Shown here: in pieces, positions 20,565-30,919 of the stretch | Layout: the number at the start of each line of letters is the position of its first letter | Position numbering within the stretch: position 1 is the first letter of the stretch | Assembly: GCA_004352715.1 (NCBI GenBank) | Contig: SCFE01000001.1 | Span: 6,862,370 to 6,900,328, forward strand | Length of the DNA: 37,959 nt | Origin: Hofstenia miamia | Taxonomy: Eukaryota; Xenacoelomorpha; Acoela | Direction: 5' to 3' | The notes under the pieces: model-generated | What the model was told of the DNA's origin: nothing | Database searches by the model: none | Seen by the model: only the letters and a program-made list of their open reading frames with translations | Program-made: the position numbers and the translations under genes

Positions 20565-22304
20565 TTGCATCTTATTGAAAATACTAATGTAGCAATATTA
20601 CCGAAACCCAAAGATATTGCTAATGAATTCAATGATCAATTCATTAACCTAGGCAATTATCTTGGACCTTCGCTGCCATTTATACCTGAAAAATCTAGAT
20701 ACAAAGTTCCCCAAAATTCTTTTTCATTCAGATTTGTGAGCCGATATGAAGTTCTTAAAGCTATAGCTAAGCTAAAGGCCAATAACTCAAGCGGACCTTC
20801 CGAAATATGGGCATGGTGTATTAAAGAGTGTGCAAAATTCATCGTTAGTCCTTTGTCATATCATCAATCACTGCATAAAACTAAATACTTTTCCATCAAT
20901 ATTAAAATTAGCTAATGTTACTCCCATAGATAAAAAAGATAACCCTTTAAGATGTTGCAATTACCGGCCTATATCCATTATCTGCCCTTTTGCAAAAATT
21001 TTCGAAAAAATAACACATATCTCTATAACAACTAGAATCTTTCGAATACCCAATTCGGCTTTCGCAAAGGTCACTCCACCTCTGATGCCTTACTTGACGC
21101 TACTGAAAATTGGAGATCTTATCTTGATAATAATCTTTTTGTCACAATTGCTTCTGTCGACTTGTCCAAAGCATTTGACTCCATTGATCATCAGATTCTT
21201 CTTAGAAAACTAGAATACATTGGTTTCGATTCTAATAGTATAAATTTAATAAGATGCTACTTAAGTGATCAATTTCATCGATTTCAAAGAGTCAAAGTAA
21301 ATGGTATATTTTCTAACTGGGGTAAAACTTACAAAGGTGTTCCACAAGGTACGATTTTAGGACCTCTGTTTTTTTCGTTGTATGTTAATGATTTAAATTG
21401 CAGTTTAAGCAATGATTGCGGAATAGTACAGTATGCTGACGATACATGTATATACACATATGATTATCAAATAGAAACGTCGATTAGTAAATTAGAAAAA
21501 AATCTATCTCAATTGCTAAGATACTTCAATATTCTTAATTTAACTGTAAATCCCACTAAAACAGAATTCTGTGTTATGTCTCCATTTAATAAAGATCATC
21601 GATCACATATTTTAAATTTTTCGGGGTCAAAAATTGCTCAAGGTGAAACTTTCAAATATCTTGGAGTAACAATTGACAATAAATTAAACTATTCAAATCA
21701 CATACGCATAGTGTTACGCAAAATGGCAATGGGAATTAAAACTATTGCGCATGTAGGCAATTTTATAAATGCAAAAATGAAATTTATGTTAGTTAACTCT
21801 CTAGTATTAAGTCATTACAGATACTGCAATATCTTATTTAATAATATAAACCACTCATTAATAAATAAAATTGATTCATAAATCAAATGGGCAGCTAATA
21901 TTTATGACGAAAATTACTCTACTAAGAATGGAAAACCTTTATATTGTATTAATGATGCTTCATATTTCATAAGATACTTTTCATTAATAGAATTTTGGGA
22001 TATCTCAAACCAGCGCTCACCTTATAGTAAACTGCAATTTCCCCTATATGCGTGTTCAACTTATCATTCGAGGACATCCAAATTCAGTAAAGTGAAGTTC
22101 AAGAAGCATTTTCTTAAAAATTCATTTTTAAACTCAGCAGTTGATCTATGGAATAACTTACCAATTGAAATAAAGCGAATTAAATTTAAAAATCAAATTA
22201 ATAACTATCTCCTTAAACAATATATGATTTGCAAAATATTTTGTAATTGTATGCTAGATTTCACGCTTTTTTCAATTTTTTTGCCATTTTCCTCAAAAGC
22301 ATAG
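20565..22304 (+). pseudogene. Family A (CR1-like) non-LTR RT, copy A3
   Basis: Right-arm mirror of copy A2 with the same truncation and the same breaks. Order: linker (20565-20915), fingers in a second frame (20830-21213), RT palm open from 21036 to 21881, a TAA, then terminal segments to 22304. Motif A (VDLSKAFDSIDH) is near 21155-21190, motif B (GVPQGTILGPLF) near 21335 and motif C (YADDT) near 21430, all with catalytic residues kept. Because the deletions, stops and the 9-base duplication match A2, the two are one insertion duplicated with the arm. Confidence 0.92.
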
Positions 22305-22587
22305 AATGTGACTAAGGGAATTTTCTACTAGATGTTTCAATTTGAAACAATGTCTGAATATTTATTCTATGCAATGTCTTAATTTTGCATGCCTATATTC
22401 AAATGCTTGCATTATCACTATATTTTTTAGGAAGCAGCAGCCCTATAATGATTGATTTGTAAAAGTATAATTAATTTTTTTAGGATTTCTTTTTGTACTT
22501 AGTAATTGGTTTACTATAGCAAGCATTTCTAAATATATTTATAAGTGTTAATCGTTTCTGTAAGAGAATTTTATTTCGATTGTCTAT

Positions 22588-23021
22588 TTTTGTGGATTCC
22601 ACAAAATGTCAAAAATTTGCTTTGTTTCACTTGTTAAATATTTTTTGTAGATTCCACAAAACTTTGGAAGAGAATTTTATTTTGATTGTCTATTTTAGTG
22701 AATTCCGCAAAATCTCTGAAAAGAATTCTATTTTGCTAGGCTATTTTTGTGGATTCCACAAAATTTCTGAAATTTTCTGTTTCACTTGTAAAATATTTTT
22801 GTGGATATCACAAAACTTTGAAAGAGAATTTTATTTTGATTTTCTATTTTTGTGGAATCCACAAAACTTCGGAAGAAAATTTTATTTCAATTGTCTATTT
22901 TTGTGGATTCCACAAAATTTCTGAAATTTTCTGTTTCACTTGTAAAATACTTTTGTGGATTCCACAAAACTTTAGAAGAGAATTTTTTAACTTATTAATT
23001 ATTTTTGTGGATCCCACGAAA
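22588..23021. repeat. Palindromic satellite, about 52-bp period (right-arm copy)
   Basis: Sites of the form TTTTGTGGAWTCCACAAAA start at 22588, 22643, 22693, 22745, 22797, 22848, 22899, 22951 and 23003, so steps are 50-55 with most 51-52. Spacers are of two kinds. Type A reads like GAGAATTTTATTTTGATTG; type B reads like GAAATTTTCTGTTTCACTTG. Including the flank before the first site, the order is A-B-A-A-B-A-A-B-A. This gives a three-monomer higher-order unit of about 155 bases. Confidence 0.92.
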
Positions 23022-23653
23022 TATTTCAAGTTTTTGAATCTAAAATATTAATAAAATTGCAAAATGTGATTTATTCCATTTTTATATGACTCTATGTTAT
23101 AGGTATATTTCTTCCTCTAATCCTAAACATAATTACTTTTCTACAAGTATTTGCTTAACTTAACAACTACCATTTGCGATTGAATGTGTTTGTAACCGAA
23201 AATCTTTCCAATATGTTTTAAACTTCTATTCCAATTCTAAAAAAAGGTATAAAAATTTAAACTTTTGTATTTTTGAAGTATCTCAAAATTAAGTGTAAGT
23301 CCTATAGATTACATTTTCTTTATTATAAACAATACAGGCCGGTAAATTGCCTGTTGGCCGGTTCCATCTCATATTTAACAATGTTGCACATCTCGGTGAA
23401 GTCTTGACACACATAAATCTTGAGATAATGAAGTTTTACAAGATAAACATTATGCGCATAGTTTTACTTAAACCATATTAAATCACACAGAATATTTTTT
23501 TATTAAGAAATTTTAAAATAATAAAATCCAATTCAACATAATTTGTCATTTTTCCAGCTGAATTGCAAGGTTTCTTAGAAGCAAAGATTATTCTAGGCGT
23601 AATTATATTAACAGATTACTAAAACATTTTTACAAATGCATACAATATAAATC

Positions 23654-24653
23654 NNNNNNNNNNNNNNNNNNNNNNNNNNNNNNNNNNNNNNNNNNNNNNN
23701 NNNNNNNNNNNNNNNNNNNNNNNNNNNNNNNNNNNNNNNNNNNNNNNNNNNNNNNNNNNNNNNNNNNNNNNNNNNNNNNNNNNNNNNNNNNNNNNNNNNN
23801 NNNNNNNNNNNNNNNNNNNNNNNNNNNNNNNNNNNNNNNNNNNNNNNNNNNNNNNNNNNNNNNNNNNNNNNNNNNNNNNNNNNNNNNNNNNNNNNNNNNN
23901 NNNNNNNNNNNNNNNNNNNNNNNNNNNNNNNNNNNNNNNNNNNNNNNNNNNNNNNNNNNNNNNNNNNNNNNNNNNNNNNNNNNNNNNNNNNNNNNNNNNN
24001 NNNNNNNNNNNNNNNNNNNNNNNNNNNNNNNNNNNNNNNNNNNNNNNNNNNNNNNNNNNNNNNNNNNNNNNNNNNNNNNNNNNNNNNNNNNNNNNNNNNN
24101 NNNNNNNNNNNNNNNNNNNNNNNNNNNNNNNNNNNNNNNNNNNNNNNNNNNNNNNNNNNNNNNNNNNNNNNNNNNNNNNNNNNNNNNNNNNNNNNNNNNN
24201 NNNNNNNNNNNNNNNNNNNNNNNNNNNNNNNNNNNNNNNNNNNNNNNNNNNNNNNNNNNNNNNNNNNNNNNNNNNNNNNNNNNNNNNNNNNNNNNNNNNN
24301 NNNNNNNNNNNNNNNNNNNNNNNNNNNNNNNNNNNNNNNNNNNNNNNNNNNNNNNNNNNNNNNNNNNNNNNNNNNNNNNNNNNNNNNNNNNNNNNNNNNN
24401 NNNNNNNNNNNNNNNNNNNNNNNNNNNNNNNNNNNNNNNNNNNNNNNNNNNNNNNNNNNNNNNNNNNNNNNNNNNNNNNNNNNNNNNNNNNNNNNNNNNN
24501 NNNNNNNNNNNNNNNNNNNNNNNNNNNNNNNNNNNNNNNNNNNNNNNNNNNNNNNNNNNNNNNNNNNNNNNNNNNNNNNNNNNNNNNNNNNNNNNNNNNN
24601 NNNNNNNNNNNNNNNNNNNNNNNNNNNNNNNNNNNNNNNNNNNNNNNNNNNNN
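23654..24653. other. Assembly gap (1000 N)
   Basis: Exactly 1000 undetermined bases, so probably a fixed-size scaffold gap. It cuts the outer end of the right palindrome arm on one side and the 3' part of family A copy A4 on the other. Confidence 0.99.
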
Positions 24654-25700
24654 ACTATTCCACAATCATTGCTTAAACTGCAATTTTAATCATTAACATA
24701 CAACAAAAAAACAGAGTTCCTAAAATCGTACCTTGTGGAACACCTTTGTAAGTTTTACCCCAGTTAGAAAATATACCATTTACTTTGACTCTTTGAAATC
24801 GATCACTTAAGTAGCATCTTATTAAATTTATACTATTAGAATCGAAACCAATGTATTCTAGTTTTCTAAGAAGAATCTGATGATCAATGGAGTCAAATGC
24901 TTTGGACAAGTCGACAGAAGCAATTGTGACAAAAAGATTATTATCAAGATAAGATCTCCAATTTTCAGTAGCGTAAAGTAAGTCATCAGAGGTGGAGGGA
25001 CCAGTTTGCGAAAGCCGAATTAGGTATTCGAAAGAATCGAGTTGTTATGGAGATACGTGTTAATTTTGTCGAATATTAGTTTTCGAAAATTTTTGCAAAA
25101 GGCGAGATAATTGATATGCGCCGGTAATAGCAACATCTTAAAGGGTTATCTTTTTTATATATGGGAGTAACATTAGCTAATTTTAATATTGATGGAAAAG
25201 TATTTAGTTTTATGCAGTGATTGATGATATGACATAAGGGACTAACGATAAATTTGCACAATTTTAATACACGGAAGGTCCACTTGATTTGTTGACCTTT
25301 AGCTTAGCTATAGCTTTAAGAACTTCATATCGGGTTAAAAATTTGTACCTAGATTTTTCAGGTATAAAAGGCAAAAACGGTCCCAGATATTTGCCTAGGT
25401 TAAGGAATTGATCATGGAATTCGTTAGCAATATCTTTGGGTTTGGTTAATATTGCTCCATTAGTATTTTCAATAAGATGCAATTGTTGAACACGACCTTT
25501 ATTCCTATTCAGTGCGTTGTTGATAAAGTCCCATTTTCGTTTAGGGTCATTTATTCTAGTAAATAGTGATTTCATATAGTGGTTTTGTGCTACTCTTAGT
25601 TCAATAGCCTGTAGTTGTCAACAGTTATATTTTGCATGTAGGTTTTGTAAGGCCGATGTTTGCATTTGACAAGTTTTTTTAGACTGGGAGTTAACCAGGA

Positions 25701-25771
25701 AGAGCGTGTAATTTAATGAATAGAACTTTCGTATTCAATACGAAAGTTCTATTCATTAAATTACACGCTCT
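25701..25771. repeat. Perfect hairpin, 35-bp arms with 1-base centre
   Basis: Bases 25701-25735 are the exact reverse complement of 25737-25771, around a single C at 25736. It lies between the endonuclease remnant and the RT linker of copy A4. Only one arm can belong to the original element, so the other is an inverted duplication. Confidence 0.97.
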
Positions 25772-26247
25772 TATGTCTAGTAGACAAAATTTTCTTAGTT
25801 GGACAATATAAGTTTACATAAGTGGTAAGTGAATGTATAAATGAATTGAACATAAAGTTTACATTTTTTGGATAGAAGGACACTATTCCAAGATTCATTT
25901 TCTAAGCGAGTTTTTAGAATTTTTATTAATACTGGGTCCCCTTTACGAATCTCTACCCAAGTTCATTCGTTTGTATTCTCCATATTGATAGATGAAAAGC
26001 AAGTAATGATACAATGAGCAGAATAGGGACATTCACTGCAGGCATTCGTGTAATTGTTAACTATGTCAGTTAGCCAGGTTTCAGAGATCCCTAAGATTGA
26101 GTTTTTCCCAATTTGGTGTACTAGTTCATTGTATGAAGATAGTTTATTAGTAAGATTTTGGATGTTGAGATGAACATATTTAATTCGAGGAGTAGATAAA
26201 CTCATCATTCTACAATAATAGTTGTATGTGTAAATCTTGGACATATT

Positions 26248-26271
26248 CGGCCCATGATTTGGTTCAATACC
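26248..26271 (-). other. Decayed 2A-like ribosome-skipping motif
   Basis: Codons 21-28 of the A4 ORF2 read GIEPNHGP, against the 2A consensus D-(V/I)-E-x-N-P-G-P. Two single-base changes explain the differences (GAT to GGT, CCT to CAT). A hydrophobic, signal-like stretch (IFLLLL) precedes it. 2A-like sequences are described at the N terminus of ORF2 in some APE-type LINEs. This copy should not skip, because the essential NPGP is changed. Confidence 0.6.
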
Positions 26272-26346
26272 TGCTTTGAGCAAAAGTAGAAAAATTTGTG
26301 CACCTAATATACTAGAATATGTTGTGATCATGAAAACTACTGTAAA

Positions 26347-26589
26347 TCAGAAACGAATTAAATGGGCAGCTTTTCTATGAAATGTTGAATTGCTTGGACT
26401 TTTACCTTTAGCGTATCCTTGACTAGTTGCATTTTGGCAAAGATTACTTAAGTATAGACAACTGAATAATAAAATTTTGAATCGATTACGTTTCAAAATA
26501 GTACTAATAGATAATGGTAACAATAAACTGGGTATTGCTAGTACAAAGTTTGTCAATAATGTGAAAAGGTTAAAGAACATACGTACCAT
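26347..26589 (-). other. Small hydrophobic ORF between family A ORF1 and ORF2
   Basis: An 80-codon frame with a Leu/Ile/Phe-rich N-terminal half (FFNLFTLLTNFVLAIPSLLL) and a basic, Ser-rich end, stopping 15 bases before the ORF2 Met at 26331. It could be an upstream extension of ORF2 cut off by a stop, or leader sequence that was never translated. No family recognised. Confidence 0.35.
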
Positions 26590-26860
26590 GATTAAAAAAG
26601 TTTACAAAAGTTCAAAAAGTTCCGGATGCGGTTAATTTCCGCGGGTAGTAGAGTCGGAACGGATGAAACGGCGTCTGCATGGCTTTTAAATGGCGGCGAG
26701 ATGAGTGTGTTATGAGATGGGGCGTAGTAAATTGGCGGTGGCGAAAATTTAAAGCGATTGTTTGCGGTACTTGCACTTTGTGTTACGTGAGCGTGAGTGA
26801 TCGAGGGACGAGGAGAAGCACTGAAGAAATTCTTAAAGGTGCGTGCAAATAGTGCATACC

Positions 26861-27321
26861 CTAATCTGGAAAAATGATTTCGTCATGAGCAAAAAGACTC
26901 GCGTTAATTGAATTGCCTAAATAAAAATAGTTAAAGTTGTTAAAAAGAGTGTAATCAAAAAGTTTAGCATTTTGTTTAATTAAAAAGTTTAATTCAATTG
27001 CTTTTTTGTTAAGTTGTTTGTTGTAGGGGAAAGGAGCAACTTCACCCATAAAAATAGTTACAAAATTAAACTTTGATTTGATAACTTCAATGAGGTGTTT
27101 GTAATTATCTGTGAGGTTGTCTTTTTGTTGCATTATGTCGTTGCGGCCAATTGTAATTAAATTTTTTTTCACTTTTGTAGAAGCGGTATACTGGTTAGTG
27201 TTTCAGTGAGGTTAACAATTAATGGGTCTGGATAGGAGTGAACGGATACACAGGAGTTCTTGATTAAACCTGGCGCTCTAAGATGGCGAAGCATTGAGGA
27301 GCTCAGTATAAGGAAGTGTTC
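26861..27321 (-). pseudogene. Family A ORF1, SGNH-esterase-like domain (copy A4)
   Basis: Reading leftward from 27321: EHFLILSSSMLRHL fits SGNH block I (the nucleophile-Ser region), then SVHSYPDP, a frameshift at the A8 run near 27165, LITIGRNDI (block III, normally GxND), and a helical middle. The end, LFAHDEIIFPD, is where the D-x-x-H dyad is expected. The Asp is present but the His position is Ile. Esterase-type ORF1 proteins are characteristic of many CR1-clade LINEs, so this supports the CR1 placement of family A. Upstream sequence to about 27480 on the minus strand has ORF1-like Ser/Asp-rich stretches but no clean frame. Downstream, a GC-richer stretch with no clear coding (26590-26860) precedes the hydrophobic ORF. 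Confidence 0.7.
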
Positions 27322-28518
27322 TTGCAATCCCGCTCATATTGCGTGTGAACATTGTGGACGGTAGTTTGTTCTTGTTTTTCGCTAGTATTTTTCTCGTTAG
27401 CTCCTTAGTGAGTGCATTGAACGGAGGTAATAATTTGCACGGGACGAGTCATCACTGAATGCATCTGAGCGTAGCGAAGTTAATTCGGCGTGCTCGCGAG
27501 AACCGACTGCTCTCGATGAAAGCAGTTGAATTATGATGATGTCGGTCAGGGTTACGAATCTTGAAACAGAATTAAAATTAATTTCAAATATGAACGGTTA
27601 GTGTCACTTGAGGTAGTGGCTGGGTCCATCTAAGTGGTGATCAACTTCAAACCTGGAAATTACATGGTCTCGTCTAGTTCTACGAAAACAGCGGATCATG
27701 TTCGTAACAAGGAGAGCCAAGTTGGCACCTTATCCAGTTGCAGGCTATGGAAAAGTCGGTATGCTTTTTATCAGCGATTAAACCACAAAGTTGTTTTAGA
27801 AACTCTTCAGTGAGAAATAAAAGAAATTCATATATCACAATAATTCTAAAAGATTTTGCAAACCAGAATTCGTTTTTGATTTATATTCATAATTGGCGTA
27901 ACTATTCTGACAATGGCCATTAATGAGAAAATAAGTTTTATCAATAGTAATTTGGATCAATCTTATAACAAACACTGTCCAGTGGTAAGGAATTCTTACT
28001 TGGAAATTTTGGATTTCAGAGAATTCTAAGAAACTCATTAACGAAAAGCATAAAGCCTATTGACATTTCTGTAATAATAAATGCGATGACAATATGAAGA
28101 AATACAAAAATGTAGAGAAATGATGCAGTCAATAGCTGTAAACGCGATCTAAGTTCATTTTTGAAAACTTTAAATGAAATTAAAGCATCCTCTCAAAAAT
28201 GGCTTACTATAGTAACCAAGAATTATCATCCTTACCTCCGCAACTAAAAAAAATGAAATAATAAACAGTTAGTACTTAATAGTGATCTTTTTGTACACTT
28301 TTATATTGTAGAAAGCACTTACTTAGCTAAATAAATGAATAAATTTGCATTCGCAATTTGATGTCTGTATGTAATTGCACTTTATCATGATGATGAAATT
28401 TATAGTCCAAACATACTCATCAATTCTCAAATCTTTCAACTTAAACAATAGTTGCATTCCTTTAAGAACATAAGGATACATTACTACTTTGATTGGTCTA
28501 GTCAATAAATATTTTGAG

Positions 28519-28521
<3 letters not shown>
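27322..28521. other. No recognised gene
   Basis: The first 150-400 bases probably contain the degenerate N-terminal part of family A ORF1 (minus). Short frames at 27738-27923, 27835-28038 and 28323-28505 show no recognisable domain. Confidence 0.5.

Positions 28522-28557
<36 letters not shown>
28522..28557. repeat. (AT)n microsatellite
   Basis: About 18 AT units. They give the IYIYIY run at the end of a spurious minus-strand frame (28498-28839). Confidence 0.95.
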
Positions 28558-28563
<6 letters not shown>

Positions 28564-30842
28564 AAGTGAAACACATTTTATTTTCGCTTGCTTCGATATA
28601 TCTCTGCCATCAGCAAAATGTTTCTCAATACAAATTTCCAAACAATAATATATATTTTTACAACTTAGGTAAATGTAAATTATATTAATCGGTTTTTCTT
28701 GTAGCATGGCTCCATTGAGAGAGTAGTGCCAATTTGGAAGTGGGCCGGGCCAAGTCATGGCCAAGGTGCGATGGGAGAAGGTTTTTTCAAAGTGGGCACC
28801 AAAGTTCCCTGCTTGATAAAAGTTAGATATGCTTGGCAAAAAATTACTCTGAACTTAACACAAATAATCTTGCATAAATACATTGTATATAATATTCTAG
28901 TTAGAAAGCTTTAAGATAAGAAAGTTTATTGAATTATAGATTATTTCTACAATAAACAAACAACTCCAATGAATCTTCAGTAAAATCGCAAGTATCTGTG
29001 CTGGAACAAATAGACTACTGCTAATGCTTCACTAATTGTAGTCTGCTGCGGAATTTATTTTCTGCAAAATTGGTTCTAACGAGCATAAAAGAACATAAAT
29101 AATGTCTGACACAGGAATCATTTACTTTTCTTGAAGAGTTTTGCATCTGCCATTTTTATATCCGCTTTAATAACTCCAAATATTAATTCCTCCTCAAACG
29201 GAGAATCCATTAGTGATTTTAGTTAGCACCAAGGAATTATACAAGGTCTCCGGTTACTTTTTATAGAAACCCAGATACTTCAGTTTTAGTAAAAGGAAAA
29301 GTGTGGATGTTGCAGAGGCTATGGTTATACTTGTTTGCATACTAAAGTTCAAATTCAATGCCTAAAACCATGAGAGATAGTCCTTTTTACTCCAAGTTTT
29401 TGTGGGATTTCTCAAGCATTGTTACGACAATAGATGACTTCTATGGATTTTTCCACATTGTGCTTCAAATTTTTCTTTTTAAATTGTTCTAAATTGCCAA
29501 TAATCTCAGTTGCTCTATTTTTATGGAAAAATCACCAACAACTTCGGAGTTGTCATCAGCAAGAATATTTGATCTTACATTATTGTAACTAGCATAAAGT
29601 TCAAAATTTAAATTGATTTTATATGCTTTAATAATGCATGTTTGTTAGTAGGTTTCATATTTTTAGGAATAATAGTTTACTGTTTAGAAATTAGAAAATC
29701 ATTTTTCAAAGTAAAGGATTGAAAATATTTGGCAGTGATGGAGTATGACTAACATGGAACAACTATAATACAATAGCACCTCGTGAATTGTTTCTCTAGT
29801 AGAATTTTGTTAAGAGGTCATTTTAGGGTAGAAGAATATACAGCTTGAGGCAGATGTCAACACGTAAATATGGGGCAGGGCAAAAAGTAATCAGATCACC
29901 ATTTTTTAAATCTGGACTCAATTGGGAACTTATGGGAAATTCTGTAAAACTAAAGTTAAAATTCTGATGAACTGGCTGCAATTTTTGAGATGACTGTTGC
30001 GAAAGCCAAATTTTTTTGAAAATTTATTTTTTTTGCTAAAATCTATACCAAAAATAGTAACTATTTAAAACATGCAAAATTCTGGGATGGCTGATATGTG
30101 GAATCACCCTCATTTTATAACTTCTCATAAAAACAATTCTGAAAATAATAAAAAATATTCCCCTAACTGAATGAAGTTTCTTTAATGAAAAATAACGTAG
30201 TCGGCTTTGTCATTATTCAATTCAAAGGATAGCACTCAATATTATTATATCGAAGGGAAATATAATGAATAAAATCCATAAGATCCCATTACTCTTGGAA
30301 AAACGAAATAAGCAGTACAAGTGTAGAAAAAAATACTGAAACAATATTTTGCAACATCTCATATTAATTAACAAAATTATAAATTGATTTTAAAACTATT
30401 CTGAAATAATTTAGTTGCTTATATATTATAACTTGTATTGTGTTTTTTGCTTTAATTTGCCCCCCCCCCTTTTTGCGACCACCATAATCTCTCAATATTG
30501 CATTATTTATGGACATATTGTAATATAAAGGAATCAACATTTAGTTGTGAAATATTTTTAAAAAATTGGGATAGCATTTTGTTAGTGGCCAATAAAATTA
30601 GAAAGCTGACTAAGGGCCCATGTGCCTTCTTCCTCCGGTAGTCAAGTCACTGCACGCATTCACCTTCGCACCCTGTAAACAAAATCTATTCAATGTAAAC
30701 CTGCTGTTTGAGTCAGTATAGAGCCGTTTTGGGTCATATTTTACAAGTCTCAATAGCATGCATACAATATAACTTTCTCTACTGTCAAGCTGAGCGCACA
30801 TTAGTATTAGGATACCTTAACGGCAGAGTCCGAAGCTATTTA
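28558..30842. other. No recognised gene; poly-C tract
   Basis: A slightly GC-richer patch lies at 28715-28815 (GGGCCGGGCC core) without a recognisable element. A run of ten C lies at 30460-30469. The 63-codon minus frame 30801-30610 follows no known family, although a TTTGTTTACAG splice-acceptor-like string lies inside it. Nothing else can be supported. Confidence 0.5.
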
Positions 30843-30864
30843 TATAAGATAAGATAAGATAAGA
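30843..30864 (-). repeat. (ATAAG)n pentamer tail of element B
   Basis: Four tandem ATAAG units (CTTAT on the element strand), directly after the 3' UTR of element B. It marks the 3' end of that insertion. Confidence 0.8.
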
Positions 30865-30871
30865 GATTCTA

Positions 30872-30919
30872 TATTCAGATAAATGTTTACAATTCAATAA
30901 CTGATAATTTATCTGAATA
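30872..30919 (-). other. Stem-loop at the 3' end of element B
   Basis: TATTCAGATAAA (30872-30883) pairs perfectly with TTTATCTGAATA (30908-30919) across a 24-base loop. It sits eight bases before the pentamer tail in element orientation. Some LINEs of the L2/CR1 type use a 3'-terminal stem-loop plus a short repeat as the RT recognition tail; that role here is inference. Confidence 0.7.

Larger units (their letters stand above)
15742..23653 (-). repeat. Right arm of a giant inverted repeat
   Basis: Reverse complement of 7906-15712 with sparse differences, ending exactly at the 1000-N gap. It is about 100 bases longer than the left arm. Most of that comes from the local duplication at 18482-18650 around a single n, and the rest from a small extra segment near 16660-16680. 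Confidence 0.97.
24654..26331 (-). pseudogene. Family A (CR1-like) ORF2, copy A4: deleted endonuclease plus RT
   Basis: This copy retains the ORF2 start. From 26331: a short hydrophobic N terminus, a 2A-like motif (residues 21-28), then the endonuclease beginning with VHLNIQNLTNKLSSY and ISETWL (catalytic Glu kept). At residue about 93 it jumps to the endonuclease end, ECPYSAHC, where SDH is expected, so the middle of the domain is missing. Further on come a WNSVLL block near 25890, a hairpin, the linker RSSWLTPSLKKLV with INDPKRKWDFINNALNRNK (25700-25500), and KPKDIANEFHDQF. The fingers (ANVTPIYKKDNPLR, 25076-25261) and RT palm (24909-24673, SKAFDSIDHQIL, GVPQGTILG) follow before the N gap. 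Motif C and the C terminus would lie inside the gap. Several frameshifts and stops; inactive. Confidence 0.88.

Noticed and set aside
22588-23021. CRISPR-like look: a 19-bp palindromic repeat with spacers of about 32 bases
   Set aside because: The spacers are related to each other in two types, the array sits in metazoan retrotransposon DNA, and no cas-like genes are present. It is a satellite.
22580-23051. ORFs of 100-114 codons over the satellite in both arms
   Set aside because: They are translations of the tandem repeat (repeating FCGFHKISE-like phrases) with no domain, caused by a period that happens to avoid stops.
23619-24665. A 348-codon minus-strand ORF
   Set aside because: It is almost entirely Ns, an artefact of the assembly gap.
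28498-28839. A 113-codon minus-strand ORF with IYIYIY
   Set aside because: It is partly a translated AT microsatellite, with no recognisable domain in the rest.
29130-29600. Faint RT-like words on the minus strand (ADDNSEVVGDF)
   Set aside because: No consistent motif order and many stops. The match is too short to separate from chance.
30610-30801. Possible exon with a TTTGTTTACAG acceptor-like string
   Set aside because: One splice-like motif and no recognisable protein similarity do not support a gene call.
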